Below are positions 1-9,717 of a DNA stretch of 64,000 bases, piece by piece; the first letter of the stretch is position 1, and each line of letters begins with the position of its first letter. Under the pieces are notes generated by a model. It searched no databases. It was not told the origin of the DNA and worked only from the letters and a program-made list of their open reading frames with translations. The position numbers and the translations under genes were made by a program. Location of the stretch: NCBI GenBank assembly GCA_025531455.1, contig JAMYHL010000016.1:62001-126000 (forward strand), read 5' to 3'. The stretch is from Apiotrichum sp. Y4204. Lineage: Eukaryota > Basidiomycota > Tremellomycetes > Trichosporonales > Trichosporonaceae.

Positions 1-729
1 CGTACTCCCGATCAACCGCGAAGCACCGATTCGAGCCGTCCAGTCATCGATGATACACCGATGGTGGTGATCACTGGACGCGACGATGAGGCAGGCTTCG
101 AGAGTGGTCCCCAGCTGGACGAAGACGGCCCAGAATGGGAATCAGACTTTCTCCCGACGTACCATTCCACCTCGGCCGACCGGCTCCTCCTTGCTGCACC
201 GCCACCAGTGTACAATGAGCCCTTGGACGCGGTCCGGTCTCCACCCCGCTCCCGATGGCGAATGCGCCGAAGGAAGCAAGTGCTGGCAAATGGACTCCCC
301 CTCTATTTGTCTCAGACTCAGACAAGTCGAGATTCAACGACAAGCATCTCTATTCAGGTGGCGTTGCGCCCCGTCCAGCGGATCTGGTTCGCCTTTAAAT
401 ACGCCTTTGCTCAAAGACCGTCAACGTCTGTTATCCATGACGACCACATATCTCTCGATGTCGAGGTCGATGACGGCCCACATCACAGCGACTATCCTCC
501 CCACGACTCTCTTGTCCGGAACCAGCATACCGAATACGCTTACTCACTGCCTGAGCTCGATATGGGAATGGAATTTGCGAGGAGCGCAGAACTGGATACG
601 GTCGTGTTGTTAAGTGCCAGAGATATTCGCGACTTCGCTCCCGTTCCAGACTTGACGTTACGTCCATGTGGCGATTTATCGTGCTGCTGTGTGCTGAGCT
701 TTGACGATGACTTGACGATCGCGGACTAG
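1..729 (+). CDS. Hypothetical protein, 3' end of a gene entering from the left
   Basis: The frame is open from the first base to a TAG at 727-729, so the ATG at 61 is probably not the true start and the gene likely begins upstream. The visible part is about 242 codons. It is acidic and Ser/Pro-rich near the start and has a short basic stretch (RSRWRMRRRK) in the middle. The last third is acidic and ends near a CCC run (LSCCCVLSFDDD). I see no recognisable domain, signal peptide or membrane segment. Codon use is less GC3-biased than in the housekeeping genes, so this could also be a fortuitous open frame. Confidence 0.4.
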   Translation, partial: RTPDQPRSTDSSRPVIDDTPMVVITGRDDEAGFESGPQLDEDGPEWESDFLPTYHSTSADRLLLAAPPPVYNEPLDAVRSPPRSRWRMRRRKQVLANGLPLYLSQTQTSRDSTTSISIQVALRPVQRIWFAFKYAFAQRPSTSVIHDDHISLDVEVDDGPHHSDYPPHDSLVRNQHTEYAYSLPELDMGMEFARSAELDTVVLLSARDIRDFAPVPDLTLRPCGDLSCCCVLSFDDDLTIAD

Positions 730-1353
730 GATCACACAACCATTTGTAGGCCTCCTATACTGGGAGGGTCAGTTGTATAAGCTGGTCCCGATGTTGTGGC
801 AATGTTGTAGGAAGTACTGTCAATTTATGAGCTGGTCGCGGTATTGTAAGAAGCGGTTGTTGTGTCAATAGTAGTAAGAGAGAGTTGCTTAGTTAATTTG
901 GAGCGAAATGCAAGTGAGTAGATAAGCTAAAAAGCGGGTAGACGCCTGCCACCGCACAAGACCATCCAACGCCGGCGCTGCGCAACACGGCGAGGGCGTT
1001 GGTATGGTTGTATTCCTGTATTGGTAACGACGGTGGCATTTGTTGGCTGGCGGCGCACCCTCGGTCTACTGAGCTGTTTACCGTATATGTATCAAGCTTT
1101 CTACAGTGGTACTTCTCAAACTGACTGTTATGAATCGTACTGATTGCGTGGGGTGGCGTGGAAAGGATTGTGGCCTATAATGTGATGACTCGTCTATCAC
1201 CGCTGTCGTTGTTTGCTCTCGCAAGCGATGTTCGCTGTGTTGCTACGTCACCTGTCGTGTCGTGAGTGCTCTGATAATGTATCATCTTCTGTCTTCTCCC
1301 TCGGATGACTGCCATAAGTTTCTCTTCCCTTCAGATCTCTGGTACCCACAATC
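730..1353. other. Intergenic region between convergent genes
   Basis: This 0.6 kb is AT-richer than its flanks and holds short T/G-rich stretches. It separates the 3' ends of two convergent genes and should hold both 3' UTRs. I see no coding frame or RNA gene. Confidence 0.5.
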
Positions 1354-2210
1354 TTAATCTGGTCCAACACTCGCGTTGTTGGCGGTGCTCGAGATAGCAC
1401 CGTGAGGTGCTTGTCCCTCAACAGTCGCTGCACCAGTCGTGGCATTCTCGCCGGCACCAGGAGCCGCCAACACGTGTTCAGCCACACCGGGGACCGCAAA
1501 ATTGATAAAGGGGGAGGCTATGAGGCGCTGCATAGTCGCGATCGTACGCTCGATTCCCTCGCGAGCCGCCTTGCGAGTCGCGGGATCTCGCGCAGTGAGA
1601 AAGTGGTGCTGGTACACTTGCGTCAGAAAGGCTGCGCCCGCGAGCTGCCGGAGCTCTGCGACAATGCCGTCCAGGCAGGCGGCGAGGGTTGCGGGGTCGA
1701 AGTGTTCGTTGAGGGCTGCCAGCACGTCGACGGGGATCGGAGAGGCTGGGGTGCTCGCGATGGCGCTGACCGGAGTAAGTGAGCTAGTGGCTGAAACGTT
1801 GGAAGAAATGGCGCTTGCGTCTGGCGTCGCGGAGACCATGGAGTGAGCGGTGGTCTGAGGGGCATCCAGAGAACCTTGGATGGCGGCTGCGCCCACGTCC
1901 ACAGAGCTCGATCCTTGCGCTGCACTCGGGCCCATGTAGTCCGCCCCCGGAAGCGAGACAATCACCTGTGGCGAGCTGGAGTGGGGTTTTGCACCAAACG
2001 ACGGAGAACACTCCTTTCCCTCAGGCCCCGGCCACAGCGTCTCGGCGAGGGAGAGGTCCGCGCGCGGACGCAGTTCGGGAGGGTACAAGCGGGCGCAGCG
2101 GCGCACGCGGCGCGACGTCTCGATGTACATCTGACCTTAGTCGCTGGGAAAGAGTGTGGGAGTGCTATTGTGGCGATACGTACTTGGAAGGCGCGCTCGT
2201 CCCACGCCAT
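1354..2210 (-). CDS. Hypothetical protein, two exons, 267 aa
   Basis: Exon 1 is 2210-2184 (MAWDERAFQ). An intron at 2183-2131 with a GTACGT donor and CAG acceptor joins it to exon 2, 2130-1354. The splice keeps the frame and gives a natural start. The N-terminal 60 residues are Arg- and aromatic-rich and look conserved in character (ETSRRVRRCARLYPPELRP). The middle is Ala/Ser/Pro-rich and disordered. Residues about 140-215 contain a helical segment (LAALNEHFDPATLAACLDGIVAELRQ begins it). I do not recognise a family; the N-terminal motif followed by disorder would suit a regulatory or adaptor protein, but that is only a guess. Confidence 0.55.
2131..2183 (-). other. Intron defining the start of the 267-aa gene
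   Basis: GTACGT donor, CTAAG-like branch motif and CAG acceptor on the minus strand. Removing these 53 nt moves the start from an internal Met to the ATG at 2210. Confidence 0.55.
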
Positions 2211-2893
2211 TGTGTGTGTTGTGCTTTGAAGGGATGGGATCGGAGCGCGGTGAAGCGTTGCTGGTTTGTCTTGGAAAGGGAAGGCGAGGTTGGTCTTGGG
2301 CTTGTCAGGCTTGATGGAGTGAGTGAGAGAATGGAAAGTGTGAAGAATGATGATGAAGAGGTGAATCAGTGCAGATGAACGCTGATGCCATGAGGTGAGG
2401 TGTGTTTGTGAAGTGTGTGAGTGTATCAGTGGCGAATGGGCTGGAAAACGTGTTTGGTGGCGAACGGGTGTACCAGTGTGTCAAAACAGTCACCATAAAG
2501 ATATAATCCCATGAGAAGAGCGCTGGTGCGTCAGGTCTGTGATCTGTGAGCTGAATGTCATCGCGAGGCGTAATGTCGCCATATCGGTAGGCTGTTTCCA
2601 CGCAGACAAGCGGATTTCTGTCGTGGCGGCCAAAGCTGGGAAGAGTCACCAGTCGATGAATGCTCGACATGACAATCATCAGCTTTGACAAACAGAAGAC
2701 GCGTTGTCGGTTGCTGCACAGACAACTCTGACACAAAGTTAATGACACCAAAAACATCATCTCCCCGGCTACAAGCCACGACAGAGGTGCTCACACGACA
2801 TGAATGCATACACATGCGGCGTCGGCCATCACGACGCCATGCGCTGTCAAGGTGCCGAAAAGGCTGTATAGGATTGAGACGGCGGCAGGGTTT
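2211..2893. other. Intergenic: promoter of the 267-aa gene and 3' flank of the eIF5-mimic gene
   Basis: The part next to 2210 is the upstream region of the minus-strand hypothetical gene and is G/T-rich on the plus strand. The part next to 2893 lies just after the stop of the eIF5-mimic gene. I see no supported ORF or RNA. Confidence 0.5.
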
Positions 2894-4262
2894 TTACTCC
2901 TCCTCGTCCGAGCTCTGCTCCTCAAGGAAACGAACCAGGGGCTCGGTGACCTTGAGGAAGTGCTGCTTGCCGTTGGGCTTGATGCCCTTCTGGTGCCAGT
3001 AGATGATGGCCTGGTCGGTGATGCAGTCCTCGTTGTAGAGGACCTTGAGGAGCTGGGGGAAGGCCTTGAGGATGCGCGTGTCCTGGTAGCAGTAGACCTG
3101 CATCGCGTTGATAAGGCCGACCTGCGCCTTGGCCGACGAGGTGAAGGGCTCAAGGGTGGGAGCAAGACGCGAGACGTACGCGACAACATTGCCGTCGAGC
3201 TGGTCGGCACGGCCAGAAAAGTCGAATCCAGCCATCCAGCCGAGCCAGATCCACTCGCAAAAGTCAGCCTCGGGAACAGAGTTCTCCGACTGCTGGGTCT
3301 TGAGGTACTCGAGGATCTAATATCAGCACTGAGATAATCTATTCCACCCACCTGAGCGTTCGAGTCCTCGTCATTCACCATGCGCGCAATGGTGCTCTTC
3401 GTGTCCTCACGGATCTCCGAGAGGGCAACCTTGGCATACCAGTCGACGACCTGGGGAAGGTTCTCCTTCTTGAAGTGCGCATCGAGGTGCTCCTTGTCAC
3501 GCTTCGCGACGGGGAAGACAAGGAGGAGGTCGCGGAGACCCGAGCGGCGCATCGTCGCGGCAAGGTGGTCGATGCTCTGGCGCTGGAGGTAGACGCGGAA
3601 GAACTGGGTGAGGAAGCCAAGCGCGACGTCATCCTTGACGACGTGGTCCTTGGTGAGCGAGGTGAGACACTTGGGCGCAATCTGCATCTCGAGGACGAGA
3701 AGAGCGACAGCCTCGGCAATCTTGTTGCGCGACTCGACCTCCCACTTGTTGAGGTATCCGAGAATCTCGGGGAGGAAGCTGTCCTCGAGAGGGCGCTGGA
3801 GGTAGCGGTAGCGCTGCGAGACGCGCTGGATCACCTCGATAATGCCCTTGACGGGGTTCCAGTCGCCGAGCTGGCCATCCTTGGTGTCCTGGAGGAGGTA
3901 GAAGGGAGAGCGCTTGTCGTCGACGTACGAGCCACCGGGCTGAAGGAGACCGCCGAGGAGGAGGAGCTCAAAGAGCTGCTCCGAGTACTTGAGGAGCTCG
4001 AGGGTGGTGCCCGCCTGGACGAGCTTGGTTACGAGGGCATCGGTGGTAGGCGGGGTGGGGACGAGGGCGAGATGGAGGAAGAGAGCGTCACGGAAGGCTG
4101 GATGTCAGAACTGCTTGCACTTTGTTACTCACCTTCGGGCTCAAACTTTGCCGTTGCCTTTGCCTGACCCTTGCGCTGCCTGATGCGGACACCGCTTAGG
4201 GTCGGCTTGGCAGCAGCACCGCTGGCATTACCGGGGGTCGAGGAAGTGGGCGTGTGGGACAT
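2894..4262 (-). CDS. eIF5-mimic protein (BZW1/2, 5MP family), W2 domain
   Basis: Three exons are joined across introns 4098-4132 and 3317-3351 (35 nt each), giving 432 aa, close to the roughly 420 aa of animal BZW proteins. The N-terminus carries the family signature KPTLSGVRIRQRKGQ. The central region is a helical HEAT-like repeat domain. The C-terminal third is a W2 domain resembling those of eIF5 and eIF2B-epsilon, ending in the acidic tail EEQSSDEEE. In animals these proteins compete with eIF5 for eIF2 and eIF3 and raise the stringency of start-codon choice; the same cytoplasmic role is inferred here. The start at 4262 is the first Met that gives this family N-terminus. A longer open frame extends upstream to 4730 but has no family support. 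It lies upstream of, and in tandem with, the KH gene. Confidence 0.88.
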
Positions 4263-4915
4263 GCAATGGGGAGCAAAAGGGGAGCGCGTGTGTTGAGTGG
4301 TAAGTGGTGGGGAGTGGTGAGTGGTGAAGTATTGGGGTTTTTTGAAGAGATGTTTTCTAGATGGAAATGAACGCGACGATGACAAAAGCAGTGGTAATGG
4401 CGACCAGGCGTGTCCGAGAATGGAGTGCTGTCCCGGAGCCGCCACTCTAGCTCTCTCAGGGTGAAGAGGTGTAATGCCGGCTTGTGGCGCTCCCACAGTG
4501 GTGGTGAGTGGCAACCCTACAACAAGGATTTGACGTAATGTACCACCCGTGGTCCATCCGTTGTTGATCTTCCGCATGCATACAAATGCACTCGTCGCCG
4601 CAGACCACTCATGCACTCGTCGCCGCAGACCACTCACTCGTGCATGCGAGCACGATCGTGCAGAAGAGGTCCCAGCCATTGACGTTATGCAAGGTGCAAG
4701 GCACATTCGCACGCGACCAATAGACACCATAACGGCCGCGTCTCACCAACTCTTCACAAATCAAAGATGCTTTCTGGCTACCATACATCCACTATGAACG
4801 CCCGTTTAGTTTATCCGCTAGGGGAGACGAGATCAAAATCACAGTGGGATAGAAAAAAGGTGGGGCTGAGTGGGCGTAATTGGATTCGATATCCACAGTA
4901 AGTTACAAGGCGACT
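4263..4915. other. Intergenic between tandem minus-strand genes
   Basis: Contains the promoter and 5' UTR of the eIF5-mimic gene and the 3' UTR of the KH gene. A perfect 25-bp tandem duplication lies at 4586-4635, followed by a short GCATGC/CACGATCGTG palindromic patch. No gene is supported. Confidence 0.5.
4586..4635. repeat. Perfect 25-bp tandem duplication
   Basis: Two identical adjacent copies beginning ATGCACTCGTCGCCG lie at 4586-4610 and 4611-4635, upstream of the eIF5-mimic gene. Confidence 0.9.
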
Positions 4916-6089
4916 TTAGGCGTCGCTAGCCTCAATAGTTTGATTGACACGGCGCTCCTTCTCCGACTCGAGCTGGGCGTACAGAAGCATGAGAGCACGC
5001 TCCGTCGACTCGGCAGTGCCGACAATGGTGAACATGCGCTCGCCAGTGTCGTCGTGCGGGACCTTGGCGATGGAGATGCGGGACCCGGAGAGGCGGCGGA
5101 TTTCCGTGATTTTGGAACCACCGCGGCCGCTGTTGTCAGCCCCTTTCGTCACGAGTTACTCACATGATGCAGCCGACCATGTCGCTAGGAATGGAAATGT
5201 TCTGAGTACGGAGGTTGGGGTCGTTGGCAGGCGAGGGGGGAGCCTCGGAGGTCTGGCGACGCTCCGGAGGAGCAGGGGTTCCGCCGATCGAGCTGCGCGA
5301 GACGCGGCGCTCGTTGGCACCAAACGAGCCAGCGCCAAAGGAGCCGCCGCTGATTGAGGTACGGCGGATGCCACCAGTGGGGCCAGTGACGGTGGCAGCG
5401 CCGAGGCCACCAGCAAGGACACCGGCGTCACCACCAGCACCGGGGTGGTACTGGATGTTACCAACGCTGCGCTCCCAGTCCTCGAGAAGACACTTGGCAA
5501 TCTCAAAGACAGCAGTCTTGATAGCCTCCTGAGCACCCTGGACCTCGACAACGCGCTCGGTCGACTGCGGGAGCATCTCCTTGGACGCGACCATGCGCGC
5601 ACCAGACATGTCCTGGATCTGCTTAATCTTCACGCCCGCGCGTCCGATAACGGTGCCCATAAGGTTGTGCGAGATGAGGAGGCGGATCGACGTAAAGGCC
5701 ACCACGGGAGGCGGGGGAAGGGACGAGTCGGAGAGAGGCGTCTCGAGGAGAAGACGCGCAATCTCCGAGTAGGCCGCAGCGATGGCCTCGGGCTCACCGC
5801 TAACGCTCAGAATGCGGTCCTGAACGCCGGCAACCACCTTGGAGACACCAGCCTTGCAGTTGGCCAGCTGGCGAATCGAGGCAATGGTCGCGCCGCCCTT
5901 GCCAATGATGATACCGGCCTCCTTGGTGGAAACGAGAGCGCGGAGAGAGAGCTCCTCGGGAATGTCGCCGGGGGAGAGCATGGAAACATCCTGCTCACCC
6001 TGGGGAGAAGTAACCTCTGCCATTAGAAATTTCCGCGGCACGCGACGCGTCTCCGCGTCTCCGCGCGTCCACCCACCGTTGTCAGACAT
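4916..6089 (-). CDS. Triple KH-domain RNA-binding protein (PCBP/Rnc1-like)
   Basis: Three exons, with introns at 6017-6076 and 5130-5163, give 359 aa. Three KH domains each show the RNA-gripping GxxG loop: GKGG near residue 43, GRAG near 130 and GRGG near 290. The splice at 5164/5129 restores the third loop (VGCIIGRGGSKI). Between KH2 and KH3 lies a Gly/Ser/Arg-rich disordered linker with many potential phosphorylation sites. The architecture is that of poly(rC)-binding proteins and of yeast HEK2/Rnc1, which bind pyrimidine-rich mRNA to control stability and translation. The first intron is right after codon 4 and has a CTAAT branch motif just before its acceptor. The 5' flank of this gene is itself an extended CT-rich tract on the coding strand, which could permit self-binding. 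Confidence 0.85.
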
Positions 6090-7789
6090 TTTGCGGTCTG
6101 CTTTTAATTTTCTACTTTTGAAGGGGGGAGACTACGAAAGGTCGAGAAACGGAAAGGGGGAATGTCCTGCTGACCGAAGGGAGTGCAGATCGCAAGGACG
6201 GCGAGGAGGAGTCCGAAGTGGGCGGATCGGAGTGGGAGAAGACGGGGAGTCGAGGGGGGACGGGGCGGAGGAGACCGAGGGGAGGTCGCCAAAGGGTGGT
6301 GGAGGGGAGAGGTGGAGGGGAGGTCGAGAGGAGGGGAGGATGGAGGAGAGGAGGAGAGAGAGAGGGAGGGGAGAGAGGATGAAGAGGATGAAGAGGAAAG
6401 AGGGAGGGAGATTGAGAGTCGAGGAGAGGAGGAAGGAGGAGCGAAAGAGGAATGGGTGAGATGTGTTAGTGCACAATCTCTGAGCTGTGTGACGGCGGCC
6501 AAGAGCGACCCAGAAGAATTCCTCCTGGCATCCTCCCTCTCGCTCCGCTCTCTGCAGGCAGCGTGCCCTGGCAGAGCGTGGCTGAGCTCGTCCGCTCATC
6601 TGCTGGCTGGTGGCTCGTCGCGGACAAGCTCTATGGTGGCAAACGGAAGCAAAATTGATTTTTCGGCCCCAGCTCCTACCGGCCTGGGCCCCCGTCCATT
6701 TCCCTCCAGGCGGTGCTGTATTCCAGATTCCCTCAAGGGAGAACGGACCAGCAACGGACGTCGACGCCGCTCCCGCTCCGTTCGGTGTACGAGGTGAGTG
6801 GAGGGTCATGCAGGCCATGCGGATCTTCTTGGCGGCATGGCAACGACTTGCGATCAAAGGCACAGTGCGAAGGCAGTGTGATCAGCGTGATCAACAGAGA
6901 ACAGTGCTTTCATGCATGATTGTCGCGTGACAGAGAAACGCTCTCGAGCTCTCGATGGCCCAATCTTGATAGGATCGATAGGAGGGAGGGCCATACGACT
7001 CGCAGCACGCTCTTAAATGCCCGGGTGGACGTCGTACAATCCCGCACATGTTTCTTGTCAATTGCAGTGTAGCCTTACCGAAGAGAGGACCTTCAAGAGT
7101 GTCAATCAAGTACAGAACGTCGTCCATGGCGGGCATATCATGGTGGTCTGAGAACTCTACATGGGTGAAACTACCCCTTCCAGCGTTTGCGCCTCTGCGC
7201 CTCGACAATGATCCTCCGATCCACCGATCCCCTAGTTGATCGATGCTATCCAAAGGAGGGAAGAAAGAAGCCACCACTAGTGCTGCAGATCAAGAAGATG
7301 ATCTACTCATCCACTAGTCAGGATCGACATTCCAAGACGCGAGGGGAAGGATCAGCGTAGATCGGGAGCTTCGGACCTTTGAAGGGGATGTTGATCCGTT
7401 GATCGTTGATCGACGTTGATCGACATGTTCTGTATGCAGAGCAACGTTCCTCGAAAGTCTTCCCCCACAAACCCCACCAGGGGCGAAAGTGTTCGAAAAT
7501 TGCGTGGTAAAATTTATCATTTCTTCGGAGCCTTTTTTATCAACATCTGAATCAGAGAAACTGTGAAAAGCTTTTTGGTGCTCCGGTCGCTCCACTCTCC
7601 CCGTCGCTGGCAGTCGCACCGTCGCTCGCTCGCTGCTCCCCCCTCGCTCCCCGGACAAAATTCGTTTGTCATCTCACTTCTTCTTTTCCCCAAGCTAGCA
7701 AGGACACCACAGCTTTTTGGTCAGTTAGCCGGTGAGTACTCCGTCTTGACCATCGACAAGAACACATTCACTGACCTCTCGCAGCAAAA
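6090..7789. promoter_or_regulatory. Shared upstream region between the KH gene (-) and UBI3 (+)
   Basis: This 1.7 kb separates two divergent housekeeping genes. From about 6183 to 6460 the plus strand is almost pure purine (GGAGGA/GAGAGG units), which is a CT-rich tract on the strand of the KH gene. From about 6960 to 7430 GATC and TTGATC motifs are unusually dense. The last 150 nt before UBI3 are CT-rich, as is common for ribosomal-protein promoters. Open frames in the purine tract are low-complexity artefacts. Confidence 0.5.
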
Positions 7790-8514
<725 letters not shown>

Positions 8515-9717
8515 GCGCATCCCGTTGCGCTCGCTCTTGTGTAGCTAGTTTAGTCTTTTTGGCCGGCTGGCTGACATGCACTTCGTTGGCATACTCTTGA
8601 ACATGGACCCGTAATAGGATTACTGACTCCTGGAGGGGACACTTGCTCAAGCCAGCCGCTCTGGTTACGTATTCATCCATCTGCTTGCGCTTTCGAGCTT
8701 GAACGTCAGCATGCGATCTACAAATTGTCGTCCACTGAATTCTCCAACCTTTGATGAACGGCGTGCGCTGGCAGGTGATACGGACGCATGGTGGCGAGTC
8801 CTCCCCTTCCGCGGACCGGTGGGGCTTGACCTGCTTCTGTCGCGGCCCGTCCTTGTCGGACAGCTCCTGCAGCCGCTTTTGCTGTACTGTACGGCTGCCT
8901 GGTCAGATACGTAGCACTTGGCACAAACAAGGATCGGCGTGGATGGCAGTGCCACACGCCAAACGGGATTGGCAAGCTTCTCTCATTCCCGCGCTACAGA
9001 TATACATACTTCGACGCAATCCGTATCAATACATTAGAGATTGTCAACTATGCGTTCGACGGCCAAAGTCTCAGATCAGATCACTGGCCACCTGCGTGTG
9101 CAGTGGCCAAATTACTTCGGACTGCAATCACATAGGCCATGCCGCGGCCACATGGCTGCCGCCGTGGCCCTGTGGCCCTGTGGCCCTGCATCCCTGTCTT
9201 GATCCCATACCGCCGGGAGAGACATCCGGGTGGATATGCAGGACGGCATGACCGCGGTTCGCTCCACCTTGCCATCTGCCATGCCATGCATTCCGCGCGC
9301 TTATACGTAAGTCTATGGGGTCGGAGGTGCCGATGTTGATTGCCGGTCGGGGGGCAATTGCACGCGACAGAGACCAGCTTGACATGTTGGGATAGTGATC
9401 AGTTGCCGGAGATGGGCATGCATGGTGTGTCATTGCCAGCGTACCGCAAACGCCCTGGCGGCCATGTGCGACTGTCCCAAGAAGCAAGAAGCAACAACAT
9501 TAAAGTGTAATGGCCGGGAGCACAACTCGGCACTTGGATGTGAGACAACGAGAGCACACGGCACACCTGGAGCTCAATCGTGTGTGGCCCCGTACTTTCC
9601 CCATGCCCAGGGCCAGTTAGTCGCGCCGCTACATTGACCCTCGATCCTACAACAACCCACCGTCCATCTCACTTGCATCACTGCACTGTATCCCACCCTC
9701 TTGTATTTACCCACTGC
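8515..9717. promoter_or_regulatory. Intergenic: UBI3 3' flank and promoter of the Zn2Cys6 regulator
   Basis: No gene is supported in these 1.2 kb. There is a CCGCGG palindrome at 9142-9147, followed by three tandem GTGGCCCT units at 9164-9187. The region just upstream of 9718 is CA/CT-rich. Confidence 0.5.
9164..9187 (+). repeat. Three tandem 8-bp GTGGCCCT units
   Basis: Units at 9164-9171, 9172-9179 and 9180-9187 in the upstream region of the regulator gene. Confidence 0.85.

Noticed and set aside
6132..6863. 243-codon minus-strand frame and overlapping purine-tract frames
   Set aside because: Encoded by the low-complexity CT tract; Ser/Pro/Leu runs, no homology-like features.
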